Numbered from the stretch's first letter, positions 33,161 to 43,270 are shown. The stretch: 60,836 nucleotides of DNA from Bacteroidaceae bacterium (GCA_017509605.1 JAFWPH010000029.1:1-60836); one strand, 5' to 3'. The notes: generated by a model from the sequence alone, not told the origin. Translations and numbers: made by a program.

Positions 33161-34912
33161 ATGACAAAAGGTACTGTTAGTGGCGTTATCGCCAATATGG
33201 TGACCCTGATAGTTGACGGACCGGTGGCTCAAGGAGAAATCTGCTACATCGAGACCGGTGGAGACCGTCTGATGTCGGAGGTTATCAAGGTCGTGGGCAA
33301 AGACGTCTATGTCCAGGTGTTCGAGAGCACACGAGGACTGAAGGTCGGAGCCGTGGCCGAATTCACAGGACACATGCTTGAGGTGCGCCTCGCGCCGGGT
33401 ATGCTGTCGAAGAACTACGACGGACTCCAGAACGACCTCGACAAGATGGAGGGCGTTTTCCTCAAGCGAGGACAATACACCAATCCGCTCGACGAGGACC
33501 GTGACTGGATTTTCAAGCCCATCGTCAAGGTAGGCGACGTGGTACAGGCCTCCGATTGGCTCGGTGAGGTTATCGAGAACAGCCAGCCCCTGAAGATCAT
33601 GGTTCCTTTCCAGATGGAGGGCAAGGCTACGGTGAAGTCAATCGCAGCCGAGGGCACTTACAAGATTGTGGACACCATCGCTGTCTTGGTGAAAGAAGAC
33701 GGCACAGAGTTGAAGGTCGATATGATTCAGCACTGGCCAGTGAAGTTCGCCATGACCAACTATGCGATCAAACCCCGTCCATTCAAACTCCTTGAGACAG
33801 GCGTTCGCACCATCGACACCTTCAATCCCATCACCGAGGGTGGAACAGGCTTCATCCCGGGTCCTTTCGGTACGGGCAAGACGGTGCTTCAGCACGCCAT
33901 CAGCAAACAGGCCGAGGCCGACATCGTGATTATCGCCGCTTGTGGTGAGCGTGCCAACGAGGTGGTGGAGATTTTCACCGAGTTCCCTGAACTTGACGAC
34001 CCTCACACTGGACGCAAGTTGATGGAGAGAACAATCATCATCGCCAACACATCGAACATGCCGGTTGCCGCCCGTGAGGCTTCGGTTTATACGGCAATGA
34101 CCATGGCTGAGTACTATCGCAGCATGGGACTTCGTGTTCTGCTCATGGCCGACTCCACATCGCGTTGGGCACAGGCCCTGAGAGAGATGTCGAACCGTAT
34201 GGAGGAACTTCCTGGTCCCGACGCTTTCCCAATGGACCTTTCAGCCCTCATCAGCAACTTCTACGGCCGCGCTGGTTATGTGGTGCTCAACAACGGCAAG
34301 GTGGGATCCATCACATTCATCGGTACGGTATCGCCAGCTGGTGGTAACCTCAAGGAGCCAGTGACAGAGAGCACCCGCAAGGTGGCACGCTGTTTCTATG
34401 GACTGGAGCAGGACCGCGCCGACAAGAAGAGATACCCTGCCGTCAACCCCATCGACTCCTATTCGAAGTACCTTGAATATCCTGAGTTCGCCGACTATAT
34501 CAAGGGAGTCATCGATGACAAGTGGATCGGCAAGGTGAACAACCTCAAGACACGCATGCAACGAGGAAAGGAAATCGCGGAGCAGATCAATATTCTTGGT
34601 GACGACGGAGTTCCAGTGGATTACCACGAGACATTCTGGAAGTCGGAAGTCATTGACTTCATTCTCCTTCAGCAGGACGCTTTTGACGAGGTGGACGCAG
34701 TGACTCCCCTTGTCCGTCAGGAGGCCATCGTAAACAAGGTGATGCAGATTTGCGAGATAGACTATAAATTCGACAACTTCCTCGACGTGGTTGATTACTT
34801 CAAGAAACTCATTAACCTCTGCAAGCAGTGGAACTACTCAGAGTACAAGTCGGAACAGTACTACGACTTCGAACGCCAGATTGACGAGTTCCTTGCGCCA
34901 CATGTAGATTAA
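33161..34912 (+). CDS. atpA: V-type ATPase catalytic subunit A
   Basis: 583 residues. GPFGTGKT is the P-loop of the A-subunit, preceded by PITEGGTGFIPG, and followed by ACGERANEVVEIFTEFPEL and LMADSTSRWAQALREMSNRMEELPG, all diagnostic. The non-homologous ~90-residue insertion characteristic of V/A-type A subunits (around MVPFQMEGKATVKSIA) is present. It hydrolyses or makes ATP in the head. Confidence 0.98.
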   Translation: MTKGTVSGVIANMVTLIVDGPVAQGEICYIETGGDRLMSEVIKVVGKDVYVQVFESTRGLKVGAVAEFTGHMLEVRLAPGMLSKNYDGLQNDLDKMEGVFLKRGQYTNPLDEDRDWIFKPIVKVGDVVQASDWLGEVIENSQPLKIMVPFQMEGKATVKSIAAEGTYKIVDTIAVLVKEDGTELKVDMIQHWPVKFAMTNYAIKPRPFKLLETGVRTIDTFNPITEGGTGFIPGPFGTGKTVLQHAISKQAEADIVIIAACGERANEVVEIFTEFPELDDPHTGRKLMERTIIIANTSNMPVAAREASVYTAMTMAEYYRSMGLRVLLMADSTSRWAQALREMSNRMEELPGPDAFPMDLSALISNFYGRAGYVVLNNGKVGSITFIGTVSPAGGNLKEPVTESTRKVARCFYGLEQDRADKKRYPAVNPIDSYSKYLEYPEFADYIKGVIDDKWIGKVNNLKTRMQRGKEIAEQINILGDDGVPVDYHETFWKSEVIDFILLQQDAFDEVDAVTPLVRQEAIVNKVMQICEIDYKFDNFLDVVDYFKKLINLCKQWNYSEYKSEQYYDFERQIDEFLAPHVD

Positions 34913-34938
34913 TCATATAGATTAAAAAGCAACAGATT

Positions 34939-36267
34939 ATGGCAACAACAGCATTCCAAAAAGTATATACCAAGATCAGCCAGATCACGAAGGCCACTTG
35001 TTCCCTCAAGGCCAAAGGCGTGGGCTATGACGAACTTGCCCGTATCAACGGCCGTCTGGCCCAGGTGGTGAAGATTGCCGGCGACGACGTGACTCTCCAG
35101 GTGTTTGAAGGCACTGGCGGCATTCCCACCAACGCAGAGGTGGTGTTTCTCGGCAAAGCGCCATCACTGAAGGTGAGCGACCAGTTGGCAGGACGTTTCT
35201 TCAACGCCTACGGCGACCCCATTGACGGTGGACCAGCCATCGAGGGCAAGGAGGTGGAGATTGGCGGTCCTTCCGTCAACCCCGTGCGTCGTAAGCAGCC
35301 CAGCGAGCTCATCGCAACCGGTATCGCAGGTATCGACCTCAACAATACGCTCGTCTCGGGACAGAAGATTCCATTCTTCGCCGACCCCGATCAACCCTTC
35401 AACCAGGTGATGGCGCTGGTGGCACTCCGTGCCAAGGCCGACAAGATCATCCTCGGCGGTATGGGTATGACCAACGACGACTACTATTTCTTCCGCAACA
35501 CCTTCTCCAACGCAGGTGCCCTTGACCGTATCGTATCGTTCATGAACACTACTGAGGACCCCGCTGTGGAACGACTGCTTGTGCCAGACATGGCACTGAC
35601 AGCAGCCGAGTATTTCGCTGTGGAGAAACACGAGAAAGTACTGGTGCTGCTCACCGACATGACATCGTATGCAGACTCGCTCTCCATCGTGTCGAACCGT
35701 ATGGACCAGATTCCATCCAAGGACTCTATGCCAGGCTCACTCTACTCCGACCTCGCCAAGATCTACGAGAAGGCCGTGCAGTTCCCACCCGAAGCCGGTG
35801 GCGGTTCCATCACCATCATCGCCGTGACCACACTCAGCGGCGGTGACATCACACACGCTGTGCCCGACAACACTGGTTATATCACTGAGGGACAGCTATT
35901 CCTCCGTCGCGACACCGACATAGGCAAGGTCATCATCGACCCGTTCCGTTCACTTTCTCGTCTGAAACAGCTTGTGGCAGGAAAGAAGACCCGCAAGGAC
36001 CACTCACAGATCATGAACGCGTCCATCCGTCTCTACTCCGACGCCGCAAACGCCAAGACCAAGCTCGAGAATGGTTTCGACCTTACCGACTACGACAACC
36101 GATGCCTCGACTTCGCCAAGGAGTATTCCGACAAGCTGCTGGCCATTGACGTCAACCTCGACACGACAGAGATGCTCGACGTGACATGGAAGCTGCTCTA
36201 CAAGTACTTCAAACTCGAGGAAGTGAACATCAAGAAAGAATTAACCGACCAGTACTGGCATGAATAG
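34939..36267 (+). CDS. atpB: V-type ATPase regulatory subunit B
   Basis: 442 residues. SGQKIPFFADPDQPFNQ replaces the P-loop, as in all B subunits, and VLVLLTDMTSYADSLSIVSNRMDQIPSKDSMPG is the family signature. It forms the non-catalytic sites of the hexameric head. 26 bases after subunit A. Confidence 0.98.
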   Translation: MATTAFQKVYTKISQITKATCSLKAKGVGYDELARINGRLAQVVKIAGDDVTLQVFEGTGGIPTNAEVVFLGKAPSLKVSDQLAGRFFNAYGDPIDGGPAIEGKEVEIGGPSVNPVRRKQPSELIATGIAGIDLNNTLVSGQKIPFFADPDQPFNQVMALVALRAKADKIILGGMGMTNDDYYFFRNTFSNAGALDRIVSFMNTTEDPAVERLLVPDMALTAAEYFAVEKHEKVLVLLTDMTSYADSLSIVSNRMDQIPSKDSMPGSLYSDLAKIYEKAVQFPPEAGGGSITIIAVTTLSGGDITHAVPDNTGYITEGQLFLRRDTDIGKVIIDPFRSLSRLKQLVAGKKTRKDHSQIMNASIRLYSDAANAKTKLENGFDLTDYDNRCLDFAKEYSDKLLAIDVNLDTTEMLDVTWKLLYKYFKLEEVNIKKELTDQYWHE

Positions 36268-36460
36268 GATTTTTAGGCATTAGATGTTAGACATTAGCCC
36301 TTAGCTAAGAGCATCAATCTCAGTTATAGCCAGTGTCTGGCTTCTAAAGCCCAAAAAGTTCAATGTTCAAAATTGCGATTAAGTGAGTACAAAAGAGAAC
36401 TTCTTCTCATTTTGTCGAGCGTGAGCAATTTATCTAATGTTCAATGTTCAATAAAATAAC
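36268..36460. repeat. Spacer with degenerate TTAG-type and CAATGTTCAA repeats
   Basis: 193 bases inside the V-ATPase operon. The first 40 are a chain of GGCATTAG/ATGTTAG/ACATTAG/CCCTTAG units; CAATGTTCAA occurs twice, near 36360 and 36440. No gene. Confidence 0.6.
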
Positions 36461-37069
36461 ATGGCCATAAAGTTTCAATACAATAAAACCTCGCTTCAGC
36501 AAATCGAGAAGCAACTGAAAGTGCGCGTGCGCACCTTGCCCATCATCAAGAGCAAGGAGACAGCGCTGCGCATTGAGGTGAAGAAGAGCAAGGAGGAGGC
36601 TGTGAAATTGGAGCGGGAGCTTGAGAGCCAGATTGCCGGATATGAGTCGATGTACGCGCTCTGGGGTGAGTTTGACCCCTCGCTTGTGGAACTCAAGGAC
36701 GTGGAGCTCGCTGTCAAGAAGATAGCTGGTGTTCGTGTTCCTGTGCTCAACAACATACGGCTCGAGGTGAAGCCTTTCGGTGTGTTCAGCAGTCCCAAAT
36801 GGTACTTTGACGGCATATACCTCCTTGAAGGTCTGGCCAAGACCGCCGTGGAGCGTGAGTTCGTGCTGGCCAAAGTCGGATTGCTGGAGCATGCTCGCAA
36901 GAAGACCACTCAGAAGGTGAATCTCTTCGAGAAGGTGCAGATTCCCGGTTTCCAGGAGGCAGTGAGGAAAATCAAGCGTTTCATGGAGGACGAGGAGAAC
37001 CTCTCCAAGTCTTCGCAGAAGATTCTGAAGGCCCTTCAGCAGAAAAGAAAGGAGGAAGAGGAGTCATGA
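36461..37069 (+). CDS. atpD: V-type ATPase subunit D
   Basis: 202 residues, two long helices (LQQIEKQLKVRVRTLPIIKSKETALRIE and the C-terminal half) flanking a small central domain, the layout of the central rotor shaft. Its stop overlaps the subunit I start by 4 bases (ATGA). Confidence 0.93.
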   Translation: MAIKFQYNKTSLQQIEKQLKVRVRTLPIIKSKETALRIEVKKSKEEAVKLERELESQIAGYESMYALWGEFDPSLVELKDVELAVKKIAGVRVPVLNNIRLEVKPFGVFSSPKWYFDGIYLLEGLAKTAVEREFVLAKVGLLEHARKKTTQKVNLFEKVQIPGFQEAVRKIKRFMEDEENLSKSSQKILKALQQKRKEEEES

Positions 37070-38925
37070 TTGAGAAAATGAAAAAACTCACCTTCTTGGT
37101 GACAAGCAAGGAATATGAGCCTTTCCTCGATGGAATCAGGCAGTTGGGTGTGGTCCACATCGCTGAGAACCAGAAGGGTGCCACCAGCAGCGAGCTGCAA
37201 CGCTACCTTGACAAGGCCAACCGCTATAAGGAGGCCTTGAAAAGCATGGACTATGCCGTGAGTGCCTACGCTGACGAGGCATCACCCGCTCCCGAACCCC
37301 TGAAGGCTGATTTCAATAAGGCGGAGGATGTGCTTGAGCAACTTGACACCCTGCTCGCCCAGGAGAACCAACTCAAGCACCAACTCGACGATGTCCACAA
37401 GTGCCAGGAACAACTCTTCCCCTGGGGCAACTTCGATTGGAACACTCTTAAGGAACTGGAGCAATATGGCTTCAATGCCTATTTCTACTCATGTTCCCCT
37501 AAGCTGTTCCAACCAGAATGGCAGAGCCAGTACTTCGCCACCGAAATCACGGACTACAACAAGAAGACCTATTTCGTGGCATTCGCCAAGCAGACTCCTG
37601 ACATCAACGCGGAACTGTTGCAACTGCCCGACCAAAGCCTTGACTTCTACAATAAAGAAGAGGAACGGCTGAAGATAGAGCTGGAGGAAACCAGAAAACA
37701 ACTCTACACACTGAGTTGCCAGAACAAGCCATCTGTTCTCGCCGCACAAACTGAGAACGAGAACGGCATCGACCTCTCCAAAGTGCATCTTAACACCGAG
37801 TCTATAGCCGCCGATGCTGTCAAACTGATGGAAGGATGGGTGATGGAAAAGAATGAGAAAGAGGTTGTTGACTATCTGGAGAAGAACCGTATCTTCTATG
37901 AATTGGCAAAGCCGACCTTGGAGGATGACGTTCCGATAAAAATCACCAACGGATGGTATTCAAGGCTCTTTGAGCCCATCTTAAAGATGTACTCTCTGCC
38001 CAGCTACCACGACCTCGATGTCACTCCCTATCTCGCGCCATTCTTCATGCTTTTCTTCGGACTCTGCATGGGCGACGCCGGATACGGAATCCTTATCTTC
38101 GCCGTGAGTTGTATTCTCTCTCGGAAACTCGATGCCGACAAGAAAGGCTACGCCTATCTGGGCATGTTCCTCGGAGGAATGACCATCATCGTGGGAATAC
38201 TCACAGGCTCTGTTTTCGGTATCAACCTCAGCCGTCAGGAATGGGCTTTCCTCGCTCCCGTGAAGAAATACTTCATCAGCGAAGACAACTACCAGATTGC
38301 TGGCTATAGCCCCATGATGGTAATATCGGTCATCATCGGTCTCATACAGGTGCTCTTCGGTATGGTACTCTCCGCAGTGAAGGCCGCAAGGCTTTACGGA
38401 TGGAAATACGGCATCGGACGTATGAGTTGGGTGGTGGGCATTCTCACAGCCCTCGCCACATTCGGACTCCCCGCTTGTGGTGTGGCGCTGCCCCAATGGC
38501 TCGTGTATGTCCTCTATGCCGTGCTGGCTGTCTGTGTCATCGGCATCTTCTTCCTTAACAGCCCCGGCAAGAACATCTTCCTCAACATCGGTACTGGTGT
38601 GTGGGACACCTACGGCATGTCCACCGGCTTGCTCGGCGACCTGCTGTCCTATATCCGACTCTTCGCGCTCGGACTCACTGGTGGTGTGTTGGGTGGCGTG
38701 TTCAACACTCTGGCCATCGACCTCACATCGGGCATGTCTTGGGGAGTGCGCTGGTTGCCCATGCTCATCATCCTGCTCTTAGGACACGGCATCAACTTCG
38801 CGCTCTGCATGATTAGCTCATTCGTGCACCCCATGCGACTCACTTTCGTGGAGTTCTTCAAGAACGCACAGTTCGAGGGTGGTGGCAAGGCCTACGACCC
38901 CTTCCGCGTCAAGACCTATAAATAG
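37066..38925 (+). CDS. atpI: V-type ATPase subunit I (membrane stator)
   Basis: 619 residues. The N-terminal ~320 are a cytoplasmic helical domain; the rest has about seven membrane helices, with the family stretch LFFGLCMGDAGYGIL, SYIRLFALGLTGGVLGGVFN containing the essential Arg, and LLGHGINFALCMISSFVHPMRLTFVEFFKN. It forms the ion half-channels against the K ring. Confidence 0.97.
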   Translation: MIEKMKKLTFLVTSKEYEPFLDGIRQLGVVHIAENQKGATSSELQRYLDKANRYKEALKSMDYAVSAYADEASPAPEPLKADFNKAEDVLEQLDTLLAQENQLKHQLDDVHKCQEQLFPWGNFDWNTLKELEQYGFNAYFYSCSPKLFQPEWQSQYFATEITDYNKKTYFVAFAKQTPDINAELLQLPDQSLDFYNKEEERLKIELEETRKQLYTLSCQNKPSVLAAQTENENGIDLSKVHLNTESIAADAVKLMEGWVMEKNEKEVVDYLEKNRIFYELAKPTLEDDVPIKITNGWYSRLFEPILKMYSLPSYHDLDVTPYLAPFFMLFFGLCMGDAGYGILIFAVSCILSRKLDADKKGYAYLGMFLGGMTIIVGILTGSVFGINLSRQEWAFLAPVKKYFISEDNYQIAGYSPMMVISVIIGLIQVLFGMVLSAVKAARLYGWKYGIGRMSWVVGILTALATFGLPACGVALPQWLVYVLYAVLAVCVIGIFFLNSPGKNIFLNIGTGVWDTYGMSTGLLGDLLSYIRLFALGLTGGVLGGVFNTLAIDLTSGMSWGVRWLPMLIILLLGHGINFALCMISSFVHPMRLTFVEFFKNAQFEGGGKAYDPFRVKTYK

Positions 38926-39016
38926 GCATTAGGCTTACGGCATTATGCTTTAGGAAACAACAAGATTATCAATAAATAAAAAATAAATTCATTAAAACAA
39001 ACAAGAAAAGAACATT

Positions 39017-39472
39017 ATGGAAAATTTTGAAATTTACCTTCTCGCCTACTTAGGAGTAGCATTGTGTGTGGCACTCTCAGGTATCGGTAGTTCAATCGGT
39101 GTGACTGTCTGCGGCAATGCCGCTATCGGCGCCTATAAGAAGAATCCGGCATCCTCAGGATCGTATATCGGCTTGGCTGCCCTTCCATCATCACAGGGAC
39201 TTTACGGCTTCGTGGGGTTCTTCATGCTCAAGTCTCACGTCACTGAGTCGTTGACCTTGTTCCAGGCATGCGCTATCTTCGGCGCCGGTCTTGCATTGGG
39301 TCTTGTGGCTTGGATTTCCGCTATTCGTCAGGCTAAGGTTTGTGCCAATGGTATTTCCGCTATCGGCGCTGGTCACAACGCATTCGGTACCACTATGGTG
39401 TTGGCTGTGTTCCCAGAGCTTTACGCCATCCTCGGTCTGCTTGTGCTCATCCTCATCTCGAGCGCCATCTAA
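39017..39472 (+). CDS. atpK: V-type ATPase subunit K (proteolipid ring)
   Basis: 151 residues, four membrane helices (a duplicated hairpin). The carboxylate is Glu134 (FPELYAILG); the first hairpin has Gln60 at the matching place (LPSSQGLYGF). Leu56, Ser59, Gln60, Gln105 and Glu134 correspond, at a constant offset of 5, to the Na+ ligands Leu61, Thr64, Gln65, Gln110 and Glu139 of Enterococcus hirae NtpK, so Na+ coupling is likely. Last gene of the operon, followed by a hairpin. Confidence 0.96.
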   Translation: MENFEIYLLAYLGVALCVALSGIGSSIGVTVCGNAAIGAYKKNPASSGSYIGLAALPSSQGLYGFVGFFMLKSHVTESLTLFQACAIFGAGLALGLVAWISAIRQAKVCANGISAIGAGHNAFGTTMVLAVFPELYAILGLLVLILISSAI

Positions 39473-39558
39473 ACTCCTTGTAGGATAATCCATTTCCGCC
39501 CTAACGGACGATGATTGCAGAGTGCGAACAATTTTTCACTTTGCTTATGACAAATCAA

Positions 39559-39590
39559 ACCAGCCATCCCCAAATCAGAGGATGGCTGGT
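39559..39590. terminator. Hairpin terminator after the V-ATPase operon
   Basis: ACCAGCCATCC (39559-39569) pairs with 39580-39590. It lies between the V-ATPase operon and a convergent gene. There is no strong T run on the plus side. Confidence 0.6.
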
Positions 39591-39634
39591 CTGCTTAAAG
39601 ATGGACGCCATGAAATACACGGCAATGTGTATGA

Positions 39635-40693
39635 TTATTTCATCAGCACTTTTCTTCCGTTGTGGATATAGAGGCCTTTTGTTGTGGGCTGTTTGCTGAG
39701 GCGCACACCACTCAGGGTGTACCACGCATCGTCGTCCAACCCTTTCTTTTCGTTATTGATGCGAACGATGGCAGAAGCCTCGGTATTGCTAAATTGCAAA
39801 TTAAGGCTGTTGACATCCAAAGTAGGTTCGTCACATAATAAGCCTTCAGTCAATTGGAAATATGCGCGGAAAGCGTTGATGGATACATTTGCTTCGGGAT
39901 AGTATAGACTGTTGTTGCTTCCCAAGAACATGACAGACTTGTTAACATCGTTGAACAGAACAGGGTTGTAAGTGCCGATGAAAGTGACGTAGTCTGTCTC
40001 GATACTTGAGGCAGTTTCGTTTTGTTTTGTCACGCCGACGAACATGGGATTGATGATGTCTTCACCTTCATCCCATTTGATGATGTATGGTTTTCCTGCT
40101 TCTATCTCCTGGGCATCTGTAAATTCCATGTACAGGGTTCCATCGACAAAATTAGTGCTGCTTAGTGTCATCAGTTGAGTCGGTTCGAGTTGTTCTCTCA
40201 CCTGTTCTGCTGTCAAGTTGAAGGGCAGGCAAATGGTGTTCCAGTCTCCGTCCTTGTAAAGAGTGCGGCCATCGAGGAATACAAAAATACTCTTGTCGGT
40301 AGGCAGACTTGAGATGAGATCGGTATTGTCACTATTGTCGTTAAGTGGTGCCACAACCAAATCGCCGGAGTTTGTATAATAATAATTGTTGAATTGGAAG
40401 TTTTCGCCAGGTACATCAGCAGTAAAACAATAGACTGTTATCGTTTCTGTGGGTTTGTTAGGGTTTTGCACTTCGATTTCTGTGTAGGATGTCGCAAGGA
40501 AATTGTTGTGTTTAACTTGACATTTTGAACACTGAACAGAAATAGCCAAATTACCATTACCTCTTTGATGTGCTTTTGTTACTTTCCACGAATGATCGCA
40601 GTCTTGTGCTCCAACGTTAATAGAGACACAAAGGCCGAGCAGCAATGTCATGGCTACGCGACCAAGATGAAATAAAGTAGATTTTTTCTTCAT
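39635..40693 (-). CDS. Secreted Prevotella-type protein with C-terminal tail
   Basis: 352 residues from ATG 40693 (MKKKSTLFHLGRVAM), which gives a signal peptide; the longer frame to 40795 is rejected. Near residue 160 it has the motif DGDWNTICLPFNLT, later AGKPYIIKW and VTFIGTYNPV, and LFNDVNKSVMFLGSNNSLYYP. This block is common in Prevotella surface proteins of unknown role. The end is WYTLSGVRL...KGLYIHNGRKVLMK, the shared surface tail. Single gene. Confidence 0.8.
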   Translation of the reverse strand: MKKKSTLFHLGRVAMTLLLGLCVSINVGAQDCDHSWKVTKAHQRGNGNLAISVQCSKCQVKHNNFLATSYTEIEVQNPNKPTETITVYCFTADVPGENFQFNNYYYTNSGDLVVAPLNDNSDNTDLISSLPTDKSIFVFLDGRTLYKDGDWNTICLPFNLTAEQVREQLEPTQLMTLSSTNFVDGTLYMEFTDAQEIEAGKPYIIKWDEGEDIINPMFVGVTKQNETASSIETDYVTFIGTYNPVLFNDVNKSVMFLGSNNSLYYPEANVSINAFRAYFQLTEGLLCDEPTLDVNSLNLQFSNTEASAIVRINNEKKGLDDDAWYTLSGVRLSKQPTTKGLYIHNGRKVLMK

Positions 40694-40966
40694 AATTGCC
40701 TTAATTAAAAGTAATAATATTGAGAATGTATGTATTTCCTTCATCGTTTTTATTAAATCGGGCGCAAAATAACAAAAATTGTAGCAAATAAACAAATTTC
40801 ATACAGAAAAACTTTAGACCTTAAGCCTAATGCCTACGCCTTCATGAATTATCCGCCGCTGACGATGGTCAAATTCGTGTTCGCAAAATGAAAGCTAACG
40901 CTTAACGCTACGATACCTAACGCCTAAAAAACGCCAAGAAATGACAGAAAATTAGATAAAAAGCTG

Positions 40967-40974
40967 TAATTTTG
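40967..40974 (+). promoter_or_regulatory. -7 box before the 694-residue secreted protein
   Basis: TAATTTTG, 53 bases before the ATG at 41027; no clear -33 box. Confidence 0.5.
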
Positions 40975-41026
40975 CACAAATATTGAGACTATTCATTTTA
41001 CTCACAACTAATTAACTATTTTTTTC

Positions 41027-43111
41027 ATGAAGAAACTTTACTATTTGATTCTTTCCTTCTGCTGCTTCGCCGTCAGTGCGCAGGCACAGAAGATGACGGA
41101 GGAGAACGCCACATTAGGCGAGAAGTACAACCTGAGCTACTACGCCAATTTCCATGCTCAGACCGTCAATGGCGAACCCCTCTCATGGACACAGTCGGAA
41201 ACACTCTCCGACATCACCGTCAATGGTGCTCAACTCTTCCCTATCACCGACTGCCCAGGATGGTATGTGCAGGACCGCGACAATGGTAAGAACATCCGCA
41301 TGCGTACCGATCGCGGACCTTACCTCTTCAACTATGGCTCAGGAAACCGTGCCGTCAGCTACACCGGACTACACGCTGGTCAGATTGTTGTTGTCGAAGG
41401 TTTTGCCAATGGCTCTTGGGAATACAACGGAGCAGTCAACACCGACAACTGCATCGATATCTCCGACTCCATCCACGCCATCCAGAACCTCGTTGACACC
41501 AACAACGACGGAGAGGCCAACGAAGCCGACAACTTCTACTACTACCAGGTCGTAGAGGACGGTCGCATCGACCTCAACCTCAACCGCGCCTGCTATTGGT
41601 ACGGATTCCAGGTCTGGACCGACAAGACTGCCGACGAAACTGTCACCGCACCTGTCATCTCGCTTTCCCGCGTCGATGGTAGCGCACGTCATATCAGCAT
41701 CGTTCCTGGTGTCGCTTCCTATGGTAGCCCTGTCTCCACTTGGTACTCCTACGATGGTGAGTTCCCCGTTTACCGTGAGGTGACCGAAACCATTGAGAAC
41801 ACCATCCAACTGACCAAGGTCGATGAGAATGGCGACACCATCACCTACGACTCCATCTACTACACCTACAAGTATAAGCCCGTGAAAATCGACGGCAACT
41901 GGGGTGACTGGGAGTATGGCGAAGGCGAGGAGTACTTCGAGGTCTCCACTGCTGATGACGAGGACGGCGACGGCATCATCAAGGTGCAGGCTGTTTCTAT
42001 CACTGAGGACGGAACCATGTCCGATGTCAATGTGTTCAACGTGGCTGTTGGCGACATTGTCCTCAACGCGCCATCACTCACACTCGTAGGACTCGACGGC
42101 ACACGCCGTGACTATCAGATTGGATGGACCAACAACACCCTCTGCGGTGAGGATTTCATCATCACAGTCTCCAACGGTGAAGGTGAGGAATACTCCGGTC
42201 TCGCTATCGGCGATGTGGTGAGCAGTTCTGAGAGCATCACCGCCACTGTGACTGTCGATGGCTACACCGATGGTATCACTTCCATCACTGTCGCTATGCC
42301 CGACACTGTCTTCACACGCAAGAATGCCGATGTGGCTGCTGCAGGAGCACACGACTGGGACTTCGTCAATCTTTCAGAGGAAGTACAGAAGCAACTCATG
42401 GGACAGGTTTACGACTTTGCTTATGTGGTCGATACACTGACGAACGACACCACCAAGTGGAGCGCTGAGCAAATCGCTTCCGGTGAGTACGACATACCCG
42501 ACAATGCCGAGTATGTCTCCAAGAAATTCGGATGGACTTATGATGGTTCAAGAGGACGCGCCACACTCGATGTGAAGGTTGACACCACTTGGACAAGCGA
42601 AACCGAGTACACCACCAATGCATACTATGCTCCTGGCGACCTCACAGAGACCATCACCGCCAACGGCTTCAGTCTCGACTGTCCGCCAAACTCCAAGAAC
42701 AACAGTTGTATCCTCATCTACACCAACCCTGCAAGCGACCTCGGACTCTATTGCATGTCTAAGGCCACATTCTCAATCACAGGACTCACCTACGGAGAGT
42801 ATGTGGTGGCTCAGTTCGGTTTCGGTGGTTCCAACTACATCAACACCGTTTGGAACACCGCCACACAGGTGACATCCGAGGTCTTCAGCCATGAGGTGGC
42901 AGCTGGTCGTTTCATCAAGTATATCGACGTCTATACTTCTTCCACTCTGCCCGAGGCACCCGACGCGATCAATGCAGTGAGGACAGACCTTGTCAAGAGC
43001 AACAATGTCTATAGCATCGACGGTCGCGTCGTCCGCCGTGGCACCACCAGTCTTGATGGCTTGAGCCGTGGCCTCTACATTGTTAATGGCAAGAAGTACC
43101 TCGTGAAGTAA
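41027..43111 (+). CDS. Large secreted repeat-type surface protein with C-terminal tail
   Basis: 694 residues with a signal peptide (MKKLYYLILSFCCFAVSAQA). Beta-rich, Thr/Asp-rich body of unknown family. DTNNDGEANEADN near residue 157 fits an EF-hand or dockerin-type calcium loop, and DDEDGDGIIK near 313 is similar. Two segments (ISLSRVDGSARHISI and LTLVGLDGTRRDYQI) look like repeated Ig-like units. The end is YSIDGRVVRRG...RGLYIVNGKKYLVK, the shared tail. Preceded by its own -7 box and followed by a strong hairpin. Confidence 0.78.
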   Translation: MKKLYYLILSFCCFAVSAQAQKMTEENATLGEKYNLSYYANFHAQTVNGEPLSWTQSETLSDITVNGAQLFPITDCPGWYVQDRDNGKNIRMRTDRGPYLFNYGSGNRAVSYTGLHAGQIVVVEGFANGSWEYNGAVNTDNCIDISDSIHAIQNLVDTNNDGEANEADNFYYYQVVEDGRIDLNLNRACYWYGFQVWTDKTADETVTAPVISLSRVDGSARHISIVPGVASYGSPVSTWYSYDGEFPVYREVTETIENTIQLTKVDENGDTITYDSIYYTYKYKPVKIDGNWGDWEYGEGEEYFEVSTADDEDGDGIIKVQAVSITEDGTMSDVNVFNVAVGDIVLNAPSLTLVGLDGTRRDYQIGWTNNTLCGEDFIITVSNGEGEEYSGLAIGDVVSSSESITATVTVDGYTDGITSITVAMPDTVFTRKNADVAAAGAHDWDFVNLSEEVQKQLMGQVYDFAYVVDTLTNDTTKWSAEQIASGEYDIPDNAEYVSKKFGWTYDGSRGRATLDVKVDTTWTSETEYTTNAYYAPGDLTETITANGFSLDCPPNSKNNSCILIYTNPASDLGLYCMSKATFSITGLTYGEYVVAQFGFGGSNYINTVWNTATQVTSEVFSHEVAAGRFIKYIDVYTSSTLPEAPDAINAVRTDLVKSNNVYSIDGRVVRRGTTSLDGLSRGLYIVNGKKYLVK

Positions 43112-43144
43112 TTTCGACTCTGAAGTAGCCCTCAAGAATATGTG

Positions 43145-43182
43145 AAGAGGTGGTGGATGCTCACAATCATCCACCACCTCTT
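43145..43182 (+). terminator. Rho-independent terminator
   Basis: A perfect 15-bp stem, 43145-43159 with 43168-43182, built on GAGGTGGTGGATG, followed by T residues. Confidence 0.85.
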
Positions 43183-43270
43183 TGTATGACCATTAGCGTT
43201 AGGCTTTCTTTTTGCGGACAAGAAATCAATGGATTGCTCAAGAAGGCTTTAGGCTATAGGCTCTGTCATA

